From contig JADLCR010000055.1 of the NCBI GenBank assembly GCA_020847095.1, positions 1 to 64,000 on the forward strand: DNA of 64,000 nucleotides, in the 5' to 3' direction. The DNA comes from Oligoflexia bacterium (lineage in GTDB: Bacteria; Bdellovibrionota; Bdellovibrionia; JABDDW01). This document shows positions 33,084 through 41,707 of the stretch, one piece after another. The notes below the pieces were generated by a model, which did no database searches, had not been told where the DNA came from, and saw only the letters and a list, made by a program, of their open reading frames with translations. The position numbers were made by a program, and so were the translations under genes. The number at the start of each line of letters is the position of its first letter. The first letter of the stretch is position 1.

Positions 33084-33875
33084 ATGAATCCAATTCTTCA
33101 TTTTTCAAAATCAGGTTCTGAGGCCGCCCAAGCGCCGTGGCTTGTCTTTTTACATGGTTTGATGGGTTCATTGGCCAATTGGCGCAAGATCACGCCTGCG
33201 TTTGAGTCGAATTTTAAGATTTTGACCGTTGATCAGCGCGGTCACGGTAAGAGTTTCAAGCCCAAAACCGGATTTGCTCCCGAAGACTTCGCGGATGATC
33301 TCAGGGCGCTTTTTGATCATTTGGGTATAAAACAGGCCAATTTGGTTGGCCATTCAATGGGCGGTCGCAATGCTTTATGTTTTTCGAGCCTATATCCCGA
33401 TCGTGTGGTGCGACTGGTAATCGAGGATATTAGTCCTGAAGGGATTAACAAATTGGGCGGCGGCCTGGCTCGCTTGCTGCGAGCGGTTCCAACTCCTTTT
33501 GAAACTAAAGCGAAAGCAAAATCCTATTTTATGAATGAACTGGGAGACCCTAAGCTTGGGATGTTCCTTTACACGAGCATCACGGAAACCCCTGACGGTA
33601 AAGCCGATTGGGTGGTGCCCATGAATGGCATTCTCGAAGCCCTAGAATCAGCGGCTCACCACTCCCGATGGGAGGAGTTGAAAAGTCTTAAATGCCCAAC
33701 GCTAGTGATTCGAGGTGAAAGCAGTCGAGAGCTGAGCCGTGAAGATTTCGGAAGAATGATGAAAGAGAATTCAAAAGTACAAGGTATTGAAATTCAAGGA
33801 GCCGGGCACTGGGTACACTTCGATCGCCCACTCGAATTTATCGAAGCGCTCAGAAAATTTTTAAGCTCACTCTGA
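33084..33875 (+). CDS. Alpha/beta-hydrolase (YbfF-like esterase)
   Basis: A cytosolic alpha/beta-fold hydrolase of 264 residues. HGLMGSLANW holds the oxyanion hole, GHSMGG near residue 93 the nucleophile Ser, and GAGHWVHF the catalytic His; the acid is probably in the VIRGESS region. The pattern fits the YbfF acyl-CoA/ester esterases or a related 2-hydroxymuconate-type hydrolase. ATG 33084 gives the family N-terminus. It is divergent from pcnB with only 51 bases between, and convergent with the flavin reductase one base away. Confidence 0.87.
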   Translation: MNPILHFSKSGSEAAQAPWLVFLHGLMGSLANWRKITPAFESNFKILTVDQRGHGKSFKPKTGFAPEDFADDLRALFDHLGIKQANLVGHSMGGRNALCFSSLYPDRVVRLVIEDISPEGINKLGGGLARLLRAVPTPFETKAKAKSYFMNELGDPKLGMFLYTSITETPDGKADWVVPMNGILEALESAAHHSRWEELKSLKCPTLVIRGESSRELSREDFGRMMKENSKVQGIEIQGAGHWVHFDRPLEFIEALRKFLSSL

Positions 33876-33876
33876 T

Positions 33877-34584
33877 TTACCCGTAAGACTCGGTGTAGAT
33901 CTTGTCCGCAGGAAAATTCTTGCTCAAAAGCATTTCCTTGACGGCCTTAATCATGGCGGGATTGCCACAAATATAAAACTCGGTGGGTCTCTTGAGATCG
34001 AGCTTTTCGATGTGTTCGGTCACACGACCCGACATTCCCTTCCAGCCCGCTGGAGCTGAATCGAGAACAAAATTGATCTCAAGTTTGGGAAGATTCTTTT
34101 TAAGCGCATTGAGCTCTTTTTCGTAGAAGATCTCTTTTTCGTTCCAAATGCCCATGAAAACTTTAAAGTCAGTTTCTTTATAAAGATGACCTTGGCTGGC
34201 TAACATGCTGTAGAGCGGAGCAAGTCCCGTACTGGTGCAAACGAAGACCACTTGCCCTTGCGGGGGAGTTTTAAGCAAAAACTTTCCGAACGGACCCGTA
34301 TAAGAAATCTCTTCTCCGCCTTTTAAAGTTCGTACCCAGTTGGAGGCCACGCCTAGCTCGTAATGTTTTATGACCAATCGAAAGTGATCTTTGACTGTGT
34401 CCGCAGAAGCAACCGAATAGGCTCGCTGAACCATTTTTCCTTGGTGTGGAATGCTGAGCATGATGAATTGACCAGCTTTGAATGTTAAGCCCTCGCCATC
34501 GTGAGGCTTGAAGACCATTTCCTTTACAGTGGGTGTGATGTCTTTGATCTCAGTTAAAGTGCTCTTCTTCTCTTGCCGGGCCAT
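33877..34584 (-). CDS. Ferredoxin-NADP+ reductase-like flavoprotein
   Basis: A 235-residue FAD/NAD(P)H oxidoreductase of the FNR superfamily. The flavin motif is RAYSVAS near residue 53, then GPFGKF, and the nucleotide-binding domain begins with VCTSTGLAPLYSM. The C-terminal part has YICGNPAM. It could pass electrons from NADPH to ferredoxin or flavodoxin, or be the reductase part of an oxygenase or phenol hydroxylase; no partner is adjacent. A possible sigma-28 promoter overlaps the start of the divergent nadA gene about 50 bases upstream. Confidence 0.85.
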   Translation of the reverse strand: MARQEKKSTLTEIKDITPTVKEMVFKPHDGEGLTFKAGQFIMLSIPHQGKMVQRAYSVASADTVKDHFRLVIKHYELGVASNWVRTLKGGEEISYTGPFGKFLLKTPPQGQVVFVCTSTGLAPLYSMLASQGHLYKETDFKVFMGIWNEKEIFYEKELNALKKNLPKLEINFVLDSAPAGWKGMSGRVTEHIEKLDLKRPTEFYICGNPAMIKAVKEMLLSKNFPADKIYTESYG

Positions 34585-34638
34585 GTGAGAAAATCCTCTG
34601 CCTTTCTTATGATTTAACGGATCGGGCCATGATGCTAG

Positions 34639-34666
34639 TTATCGGCAATCAGTGTCAATACTTTTA
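34639..34666 (-). promoter_or_regulatory. Possible sigma-28 (FliA) promoter of the flavin reductase gene
   Basis: On the minus strand an exact GCCGATAA (34646 to 34639) is preceded after 11 bases by AAAAGTAT, 6 of 8 matches to TAAAGTTT; TAAA also occurs one base further upstream. The predicted transcription start is about 45 bases before the ATG at 34584. It overlaps the first codons of nadA on the other strand. Confidence 0.55.
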
Positions 34667-35782
34667 GGCTTTGCGGCGAGGCATCAAAATGCTAAAGATC
34701 CCGATGTGAAGAACTTTAATCGGCTTGCAAGACTAGACGAATATCTAAAGCTTCCTGAAAACGAGGTCGTTGAACGGATTTTGTCAAAAAAGGCAGAGTT
34801 GGGAAAACGACTCATCATCTTAGGTCACCATTATCAACGGCCTCGCATCGCGAGACTAAGCGATTTTGTTGGCGACTCATTTGGGTTGTCTGAAAAAGCT
34901 GCTAAGGCCGGTGGGGATTTTATTGTTTTTTGCGGAGTCCGTTTTATGGCCGAAAGTGCGGCCATACTTTGTCAACCACACCAAAAAGTTTTGCATCCAG
35001 ATCCAGATGCTGGTTGCCCTATGGCGGACATGGCCAATATGGATCAAGTTAATGCCGCGTGGAAGGCTCTTGAAAATTGGACTGGGTCAAAAAAAATTCC
35101 GGTGACTTATATGAACTCCACCGCTGAGCTTAAAGCGTTTTGCGGCCAGAGAGATGGAATTGTTTGCACAAGCTCGAATGCCGCGAAAGCCTTTGATTGG
35201 GCATTTTCTCGAGGGGAAAAGATATTTTTCTTTCCCGATGAACATTTAGGGCGCAATACGGCAAAGAAAATGGGAATTACGGGCGCTGATGTGGTGGTGT
35301 GGGATCCCGCGAAAACTAATGGCGGGCTCAGCCAAGATGAGGTCAAGCGGGCCCGTGTGATTCTGTGGGCAGGTTTTTGTCCGGTGCACATGGAGTTTAA
35401 GCTCAAAGATATTCAGCACGTCCGACATTTTTATCCCGGATGCAAAGTCGTCGTTCATCCCGAGTGCGAAAAAGAGGTGGTTGATGCGGCAGATGCTTCA
35501 GGGAGCACCGAATTTATCGTTAAGTATGTGGCCGAACTTCCTGATGGAGAAACGGTCTTTGTTGGAACCGAAGTTAATCTCATCACGAGACTCGCCCAAG
35601 ATAACCCTAGGAAAAAGGTGTTCAAGCTTCAAAGAAGCCTTTGCCTCACGATGTATCAGATCAATTTGGCCAACCTGGCCTACACCCTGGACCATTTAGA
35701 TGAACTTGAGCCCGTAGAATTGAGCCCCTCGGTCAAGGCCGGAGCCAAAACTGCCCTTGATCGGATGCTTCAATTGGTCTAA
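34652..35782 (+). CDS. nadA: Quinolinate synthase
   Basis: Condenses iminoaspartate with dihydroxyacetone phosphate to quinolinate in NAD synthesis; a [4Fe-4S] enzyme. The three cluster cysteines are in AGCPMAD near residue 124, GFCPVH near residue 247 and RSLCLTM near residue 330. GHHYQRP near residue 58 and HPECEKEV are also family features. Length 376 residues from GTG 34652. No ribosome site is seen before this GTG, so the precise start is uncertain; a downstream start near residue 20 is possible. nadB and nadC are not in the window. Confidence 0.94.
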   Translation: MSILLGFAARHQNAKDPDVKNFNRLARLDEYLKLPENEVVERILSKKAELGKRLIILGHHYQRPRIARLSDFVGDSFGLSEKAAKAGGDFIVFCGVRFMAESAAILCQPHQKVLHPDPDAGCPMADMANMDQVNAAWKALENWTGSKKIPVTYMNSTAELKAFCGQRDGIVCTSSNAAKAFDWAFSRGEKIFFFPDEHLGRNTAKKMGITGADVVVWDPAKTNGGLSQDEVKRARVILWAGFCPVHMEFKLKDIQHVRHFYPGCKVVVHPECEKEVVDAADASGSTEFIVKYVAELPDGETVFVGTEVNLITRLAQDNPRKKVFKLQRSLCLTMYQINLANLAYTLDHLDELEPVELSPSVKAGAKTALDRMLQLV

Positions 35783-35809
35783 TATTTAATGCAGGGCAGT
35801 AAAATTTTC

Positions 35810-35872
35810 AAAATTGCTTCAAGCACTCGAAAATGCGATAGAAATGAGTATTCTACTGAGTGTTTGAATTTT
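35810..35872 (+). promoter_or_regulatory. Long inverted repeat in the DEAD-box helicase leader
   Basis: TTCAAGCACTC (35818-35828) is mirrored by GAGTGTTTGAA (35858-35868) with a single G-U, and AAAATT/AATTTT flank it, around a 29-base centre. It lies in the 114-base gap before the helicase TTG start. It may be an RNA structure in the leader or a protein-binding dyad. Confidence 0.4.
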
Positions 35873-35896
35873 AACTATGTTCGTTAGGATGATTTT

Positions 35897-37540
35897 TTGA
35901 AATTCACAGAGTTGGATCTCAGCCCGCCCTTACTGCAGGCGTTAGAGCAAGTTGGTTTTGCCGAAACAACACCCATACAGGAATTAGTCATTCCTCAGGT
36001 CCTCATTGGTAAGGATGTATCGGGTCTTGCTCAAACGGGTACGGGCAAAACTGGTGCCTTTGTTATTCCGCTCATCGACAGAATCATTAGGTGCCGAAAC
36101 GGCGAGCAAGGACCTCGCGTTCCGGGTAATTGGCGCAAAAACTCTTATGTGCTTGTTTTGGTTCCGACTCGCGAACTCGCGCAACAAGTCGAAGAGTGTA
36201 TTTCCAAAATGGGTTCGACAAGCCAAATGCGTTCGGTGGTTATCGTGGGTGGAAGCTCTTACGACGATCAACGACGAGCTCTTAGAGAGGGCGTTGAGTT
36301 TGTGGTTGGAACTCCTGGACGGGTTTTGGATCTCTATAAGACCCACGATCTCGATCTCAATGGGGTGGCCTGCATTGTCTTTGACGAAGCCGATCGCATG
36401 TTCGATATGGGCTTTAGAGACGATATGAAATTTATCTTAAGACGCGTGCCTCGCGATCGTCAGTTTTTGCTCTTTAGTGCCACTCTGAATTTCGATGTGC
36501 TCAATACCGCTTACCAATTTGGTTCAGAGCCAGTGGAATTTAACGTCAGCCGCGACAAGGCCACAGCAGAAGGTGTTGAACACGAAATTCTACATATTGG
36601 CCAATTGGATAAGCCGAAATTTTTGCTTTCGATTTTGAAAAAGCAAAATCCGAAGCAGTGCATGGTGTTCAGTAATTTTAAACATCAAGTTTCGCGTATC
36701 GCTAAGTTCTTAAGACTTAACGGACTTGAAGCCATAGAAATGAGCTCGCTTCTCACTCAAGCCCAAAGAAATAAAGTGTTTGACGCTTTTAGAACGGGTG
36801 AAAAATCCATTCTCGTTGCGACAGATGTAGCGGCTCGAGGATTAGACATTAAAGGTGTTGATCTTGTAATCAATTTTGATTTGCCTGACGATCCCGAAGG
36901 TTACGTGCATCGAATTGGCCGAACGGGACGTGCGGGTACTACGGGTAAGGCCATTGGACTTGTCAGCGATCGCGATGTGGAAGCTCTTCAGCGAATCGAA
37001 ACGTATTTAAAAGACAAAGTGAAAACAGGTTGGATGGAAGACACCGATCTGATTCAAGAGTTTAAACCATTTCCAACTCATGACGATCGACCAGCGGATG
37101 GCAACGGCCCGAAGCGTTTTCAATCAGGCGGAAACGGACCAAGGAGAGGCCCACAGCAACATGCGCCGCGTCCTCCGCGCCAAGGAAAACCCCATCCGCC
37201 AAGACGAGAGACTCCTTCGGTTCCGAGTGGTCACGGTCAAGTGGCTGACGGTACTTCGCGAGTTGGGCCTCATGAACATCGTGATCGCCGCCTTGGTCGC
37301 CATGGAAGTCGCAGCGGAACAGCAAAAGCGCATAGTCAAGATCAGACACAGGGTCAAAAGCCCCACGGTCAAAAACATCATCGGCCTCACCGCCAACACA
37401 AGCCCCATCAACAAAACGGAAGCGGCCATCAGGCGGCTCCACTCAAGCGTCGCCCCTTAACAGGTAGCAAAGATGCTCCAAAATCGAGTTCTGAAATTGT
37501 GAAGAAAGTTAAAGGGTTTTTCTCAAGGCTTTTCAGATAA
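35897..37540 (+). CDS. DEAD-box RNA helicase (RhlE-like)
   Basis: An ATP-dependent RNA helicase of 547 residues. Motifs in order: Q-motif (TTPIQ), Walker A AQTGTGKT, PTRELAQQ, GTPGR, DEAD at about residue 168, SAT, ATDVAARGLD and HRIGRTGRAG. From about residue 400 the protein continues as a low-complexity basic tail rich in His, Gly, Pro, Gln and Arg, which would bind RNA. Such helicases act in ribosome assembly, mRNA decay and cold adaptation. The start is TTG 35897 after AGGATG. The last 18 bases overlap the convergent exported-protein gene. Confidence 0.93.
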   Translation: MKFTELDLSPPLLQALEQVGFAETTPIQELVIPQVLIGKDVSGLAQTGTGKTGAFVIPLIDRIIRCRNGEQGPRVPGNWRKNSYVLVLVPTRELAQQVEECISKMGSTSQMRSVVIVGGSSYDDQRRALREGVEFVVGTPGRVLDLYKTHDLDLNGVACIVFDEADRMFDMGFRDDMKFILRRVPRDRQFLLFSATLNFDVLNTAYQFGSEPVEFNVSRDKATAEGVEHEILHIGQLDKPKFLLSILKKQNPKQCMVFSNFKHQVSRIAKFLRLNGLEAIEMSSLLTQAQRNKVFDAFRTGEKSILVATDVAARGLDIKGVDLVINFDLPDDPEGYVHRIGRTGRAGTTGKAIGLVSDRDVEALQRIETYLKDKVKTGWMEDTDLIQEFKPFPTHDDRPADGNGPKRFQSGGNGPRRGPQQHAPRPPRQGKPHPPRRETPSVPSGHGQVADGTSRVGPHEHRDRRLGRHGSRSGTAKAHSQDQTQGQKPHGQKHHRPHRQHKPHQQNGSGHQAAPLKRRPLTGSKDAPKSSSEIVKKVKGFFSRLFR

Positions 37541-38065
37541 TCTTGACGAAGACAAAATCTGCTGACAAGCCTCCCAAGCTTTTTGAAATTGTGAGCGGGT
37601 GGCTGAGCAAGTAAAAATCCACATTTCTTTATTTTTGGCCACGAGAAATTGTCTCAACCGTCGATCCGAAACGGTGCTGGTGAGCTCAAGATCATAGCCC
37701 GAGAGCGACCCATAGGTGGCAGCTTTAGATTGTTTGACCTCGTATCCAAATTTTGGAAATTCCTTAATCCACTTTTCGGCATAAGCTTGGGCGCTTGATG
37801 AGTCTTGGCGATCGATTCGCCAGCTTAAAGTGCTTTGCGCTCCATCGACGACTTGCGGAGCGCGCGCCACCACAAGCAATTCGGTTTCACGATTTTCCGA
37901 GGCAGCAATATCATCACCGCTAAAGAACTCCCACTTAGTCGCCTCTGTTCTTAGGTCTAGCTTTCTTTTTGGGTCTGAAAACGAGTTGGGTGAGGTCGCG
38001 GCAAACGCAATGCATTGACCCATAGTCAATAGGCTGAAAAACAATAATGGCAATCCGGTTTTCAT
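37523..38065 (-). CDS. Exported PsbP/DUF1795-like protein
   Basis: A 180-residue protein with a signal peptide (TGLPLLFFSLLTMGQCIAFA). The mature part has the pattern of small PsbP/DUF1795-type periplasmic proteins: a short strand region, then AEKWIKEFPKFG, GYDLELT, RQFLVAKNKEMWIFTCSA and a final helix ending QILSSSRL. This assignment is by resemblance only. Two Cys in the last part (TCSA and EACQQ) could pair. The function of such proteins in this context is unknown. It overlaps the helicase gene tail by 18 bases. Confidence 0.65.
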   Translation of the reverse strand: MKTGLPLLFFSLLTMGQCIAFAATSPNSFSDPKRKLDLRTEATKWEFFSGDDIAASENRETELLVVARAPQVVDGAQSTLSWRIDRQDSSSAQAYAEKWIKEFPKFGYEVKQSKAATYGSLSGYDLELTSTVSDRRLRQFLVAKNKEMWIFTCSATRSQFQKAWEACQQILSSSRLSEKP

Positions 38066-38124
38066 AGACTATCGCTCCTTGAAGGGTCCATTCGTCCAGT
38101 CCATTTATATTATTGACCTCACCG

Positions 38125-38152
38125 TATAGTTGCAACCCCGGACTGCCGATAA
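38125..38152 (+). promoter_or_regulatory. Possible sigma-28 (FliA) promoter of the large secreted protein
   Basis: An exact sigma-28 -10, GCCGATAA (38145-38152), is preceded after 12 bases by TATAGTTG (38125-38132), 6 of 8 matches to TAAAGTTT. The -10 ends nine bases before the ATG at 38162, so the message would be nearly leaderless. Confidence 0.5.
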
Positions 38153-38161
38153 TTTCTAAGC

Positions 38162-40165
38162 ATGAGACATCTCTTTGTTTTTATCATCTTGGCCCTCATT
38201 TACTTACCCGTCCACGGTGCCAAAAAAGGCGTTACCCTTCAAAGGGGTAGTTACGTTTTGGTTCGATTTGAGTCTTTTACGCTGGGAACGAGGCCCGCGG
38301 TGCCCAATTTTATGGGAACCGGAGACTATGCGTTTCGCGTGCCGCCTGATGAGCGCACGTGCAAAGCAAGCATGCTGAGTATTTGCTACGATGCGATTGC
38401 AAAGGGCTACGATGAGCATGGCGCCGTTCGAGCTTGGATTCCCAGAAACTCGCAGATAATTGACTGTGGTCCAAAGTCATCAGGGTCGGAGTGCGACAAT
38501 CGGGCTGATATTGAACGTCCCGGATGGCGCTATGTGAGAGTTCATTATATTGCCGTGGATCCCGAGTATGAAAGCGGTCGCTACTTTGAAGTGGTCAAAT
38601 ACCTTTGGGTGAGAGAAAGTCCCGATCTCAAAACTGGAGATCCAGGGATAGTTGGAATTCGTCGTTCGGTAGGGCCGGGATCAGATCCCAATAATGCAAA
38701 AATTTCGGCTTGTACTAGCGGCTGTGGGCCAAAGGATGAAGCTAAGTCTCTTGTGACATCAGTTTGGGACATTTTTGGAAAGCTTTTGCCCAGACAAAAT
38801 CCAACACTTCCTCCTGTAGGGTTGCCAAGTCCCGAGCCGGGCCCCCAAAGAACAAGGACACCACTTGATGAGCGGGTCGGGGAAGTAAAAGGGGGCTTAC
38901 CAAGCCCATTGAAGAGCATCGGGTTGGCTGTTCCAAAAGTTGATTTGTCTGGCGATTTCACTTCTGGGCTTGAGGGCCCTTTGCCACCGGTTTGTCGCAG
39001 CTTAGCGTTAAAATCTGAAAAGGCGCTTATGCAAAATTGGAGACTCAAAGAGCCCAGTCAAAAAACTGATCTCGTGAATTTATATGAAACCGATGTGACC
39101 TTTCGTTATACTCAGCGCACAGTTAGCTCTAAGACGAAGAAAAGTGATGTTTGTGAATTAAAGCTTGAAAGCTGTGGCGATGAACAAGCTCCCCACGGAT
39201 TAAGGCTGGCTCAATTGGCTATCCAGGGGCGAGCGATGAGTAGTGATGCCTGCGGCACGCTTGTCACCCAATGGTATGAACGATGCTCTCCAAAAATTGA
39301 AACCGAAAATGGAGAGGTTCCACTTGCACTGATCCCTCCAAGGGAACGGGCGCGTTCGGTTTTACATTCGCTTCCGGAAATTCAAGCGTCACTCAAAGGC
39401 CATTTGTCGAATACAAAAATGGCCTTGGGAGCCATCAATGCAAAGTTGGAACCGGCGGATTTAGCGGTTTGCATTATCGCCTGGGAAATGCCTTTTTGGG
39501 ATCATACTAGAATGAAAACCGGAGTGTGTAGTTCAAGAGGAGCACCGTGGGATTTGCCTTCAGATTATGGATTACCCCAAATTATAGGCCCCGTTCCTTT
39601 CGATACCTTGAACAAATTTGCTGGAGCAAGAGCATCGGACCCTGCTTCATTTAAAGACATAAATGAATTTTTCAGTGAGTCCCGAATAGAGGCGGTTCGT
39701 GATAGCTATGCTGATCCGAGATGGAGCGGTCACGGGTCGTATATAGCATTAGGGCAGCAGGCCAAGACCAAGGCGGAGCGAGAGCTTATTGCACAAGGTC
39801 GGAGGCAAATGTTCTATATGAGAAATGACGCGGGAAAACGGCATAGCACCGCTGAACATTACATGATCGGAGACGATCGAGACATTCAGCTTAAAATGAT
39901 GTTGATGTTGATAGAATGGAAAATGGACACAGCGAGAAATGTATTTAGCGGAAATGACGGTAAATCGCGACTGTCTGCCCTTAAGCTTGGAATAAAAAAC
40001 TATGATGGACATGCTAAAATTGAAAAATACGTGGCGGATAAATTGGCATGTATGAACAACATTCTAAAAATCCGGCAATCAAGCTTGTCAGCAAGGGAAA
40101 AGGAAGAGCGAATTTTAGATATTCTAACGAAGCGTTCTCCTAGGGAGGGTCCATGGAAAAAGTAA
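38162..40165 (+). CDS. Large exported protein with lytic-transglycosylase-like C-terminal region
   Basis: 667 residues with a signal peptide (RHLFVFIILALIYLPVHG). Residues about 25-160 form a beta-rich, Cys-containing domain. A Pro-rich linker (about 215-250) follows, then a C-terminal domain. Within the last third three elements echo SLT-type transglycosylases: a Glu in CIIAWEMPFW, YGLPQI (compare GLMQI) and NYDGHAKIEKYV (compare YNxG...YV). The resemblance is weak and read by eye. If right, it would cut peptidoglycan glycan strands outside the cytoplasm. A possible sigma-28 promoter suggests expression in the motile phase. Overlaps the next gene by 13 bases. Confidence 0.6.
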   Translation: MRHLFVFIILALIYLPVHGAKKGVTLQRGSYVLVRFESFTLGTRPAVPNFMGTGDYAFRVPPDERTCKASMLSICYDAIAKGYDEHGAVRAWIPRNSQIIDCGPKSSGSECDNRADIERPGWRYVRVHYIAVDPEYESGRYFEVVKYLWVRESPDLKTGDPGIVGIRRSVGPGSDPNNAKISACTSGCGPKDEAKSLVTSVWDIFGKLLPRQNPTLPPVGLPSPEPGPQRTRTPLDERVGEVKGGLPSPLKSIGLAVPKVDLSGDFTSGLEGPLPPVCRSLALKSEKALMQNWRLKEPSQKTDLVNLYETDVTFRYTQRTVSSKTKKSDVCELKLESCGDEQAPHGLRLAQLAIQGRAMSSDACGTLVTQWYERCSPKIETENGEVPLALIPPRERARSVLHSLPEIQASLKGHLSNTKMALGAINAKLEPADLAVCIIAWEMPFWDHTRMKTGVCSSRGAPWDLPSDYGLPQIIGPVPFDTLNKFAGARASDPASFKDINEFFSESRIEAVRDSYADPRWSGHGSYIALGQQAKTKAERELIAQGRRQMFYMRNDAGKRHSTAEHYMIGDDRDIQLKMMLMLIEWKMDTARNVFSGNDGKSRLSALKLGIKNYDGHAKIEKYVADKLACMNNILKIRQSSLSAREKEERILDILTKRSPREGPWKK

Positions 40166-40722
40166 TCGCCTTGTTCTTGTTTTCATTGTTTATGCATTGC
40201 CATTGGGCGATGGCACAAACCGCCGTCGAATCAGATCCTATTTCAATTAAAGGGTCGGGGTATGAGGCAAGAGTTGTTGAGGGGCAGTATGGTATTCCGG
40301 GACGACAATTTGATGCGGTCGACTTTTACGTTAAGGCTTCAGGAAAAAAGTTTTTAACATTCAAGGCTCAAGATGGTGCGAGCTTTCTTTCGGTTCGCTA
40401 CTATCAACCAAAAGATTCTTCTAAAGAGTACTTTTTAACCTTGTGGCTTCATGGTGCCAATCACGTCGTTCTTAAGATTATTGAAGCAAAAGAAAACGGG
40501 GGGCAAGTTTTTGAGCTGTTTTCTCGGTCTGATATGAAGGTGAAGGTTAAAAACGGCTTGGTATTCATTGACTATGAAGAAGATCTCACTTCTGAAGAAG
40601 TGCCAGAAACAGCTGAACGATTTAAGAGTCGATCGGCCACTTGGGACCCCGTGAATGGCCTTGTTGAATTGCCTAGGGGGCGGGAGCCTCAGGCTCGCAA
40701 GAAGAAGGCTCTGAAAAAATAG
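40153..40722 (+). CDS. Exported protein of unknown function
   Basis: Not recognised. 189 residues: a signal peptide (EKVIALFLFSLFMHCHWAMA) and a mature beta-rich part without cysteine, ending in a basic tail (RKKKALKK). GGGAGGG lies four bases before ATG 40153. Its start lies inside the end of the large secreted protein gene, suggesting the two are made together. Its last 50 bases overlap the convergent TolB-like gene in the antiparallel direction, the longest such overlap in the window. Confidence 0.68.
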   Translation: MEKVIALFLFSLFMHCHWAMAQTAVESDPISIKGSGYEARVVEGQYGIPGRQFDAVDFYVKASGKKFLTFKAQDGASFLSVRYYQPKDSSKEYFLTLWLHGANHVVLKIIEAKENGGQVFELFSRSDMKVKVKNGLVFIDYEEDLTSEEVPETAERFKSRSATWDPVNGLVELPRGREPQARKKKALKK

Positions 40723-41695
40723 TCATATAGACATGGCTGACACCGGTGCGAAAACTCACAAAGAGCATCTGTTTGCCATCTTTTGAAAGACTCGGCATCC
40801 AATCAACACCTTCCATATACGTCAAGCGCTTAAGGCAAGTTCCGTCGGCGTTGATCGAATAAATTTCAAAATTGTCATCTTCGAGCCGATTGCTTGCAAA
40901 CACGATCCTCTTGGAGTCAGCGGTCCAGGTGGGAAATAAGTTATGGCCCCGGGTCGTAATAATTGATTGCTTCTTACCATTTTGATCGGCGACGACAATT
41001 TGAGGTGTTTTTGATCGCAGTGTTACCCAGGCAAGTTTTTTGCCGTTGGGTGATGGCGATGCGAAGCCATCAAAACCGGATGTTTGTGAAATATTTATTT
41101 CGTGAGAACCGTCTTTTAAAAAAACATCAAAATCGTCCTTTGCATATCGAGTAAAGTAGATTTGGCCCGCCCTACCGTTAGAAGGTTCGCCGTCGTAGCC
41201 GGGCTTTTTTGTTAACCGTTGAATTTTGCTTCCATCGGGTTCACAAACATAGAGTTCGGCACCTAAAGCGGCAAGTTCAAACTGCCCTTTGTAAAAGAGC
41301 GGATAGGTCGGTGGTTGAGAAGTTTCACGCTCTTTTGATTCGTCGGTTGTTGATGAGTAAAGAATGCGCTGCTTGTCGAGCGCAAAGCTGACGCGATGAG
41401 ATTCACCATCATTATAAGTCAAGCGACGCTCTCGCTTGGTTGAAAGATGGGTTACGTAAATTTGTGATTTTTCATGCGACGGTCTATGGGAGCTTTCAAA
41501 ATAAACGGATTTCCCATCTAGAGAAAACGTGGGAAATCGATTTTGACCTATCATTGTTAATTGAGTCACGACCGGGACGGAGTAATCCGGTGGAGTGGGC
41601 AAGGGGTCTTCAATGAGAGTTGTGCCTTTTAGCGAAGGCGCACAGGCAATTAGAATAAAAGTCGCGCAAACAATTAGAAAAAATGGCGGTCTCAC
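40673..41695 (-). CDS. TolB-like beta-propeller lipoprotein
   Basis: A 340-residue lipoprotein with lipobox LIAC near residue 18. The mature part consists of repeated PD40/WD40-like blades with the pattern (F)SLDGKSVYF, FALDKQRILY, PSPNGKKLAWV, WTADSKRIVFAS and LSKDGKQMLFVS, as in the C-terminal domain of TolB. The N-terminal TolB domain is missing, so it is not TolB itself. Such lipoproteins may bind other envelope proteins. The start is GTG 41695. Its upstream neighbour on the same strand is mutY, 12 bases away. Confidence 0.82.
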   Translation of the reverse strand: MRPPFFLIVCATFILIACAPSLKGTTLIEDPLPTPPDYSVPVVTQLTMIGQNRFPTFSLDGKSVYFESSHRPSHEKSQIYVTHLSTKRERRLTYNDGESHRVSFALDKQRILYSSTTDESKERETSQPPTYPLFYKGQFELAALGAELYVCEPDGSKIQRLTKKPGYDGEPSNGRAGQIYFTRYAKDDFDVFLKDGSHEINISQTSGFDGFASPSPNGKKLAWVTLRSKTPQIVVADQNGKKQSIITTRGHNLFPTWTADSKRIVFASNRLEDDNFEIYSINADGTCLKRLTYMEGVDWMPSLSKDGKQMLFVSFRTGVSHVYMTIFSEPSSCEPEAPAP

Positions 41696-41707
41696 TTTTT
41701 TAGTGTC

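Noticed and set aside
37080-37460. Long open frames on both strands inside the helicase tail
   Set aside because: They arise from the low-complexity coding of the basic tail; no ribosome sites or recognisable domains.
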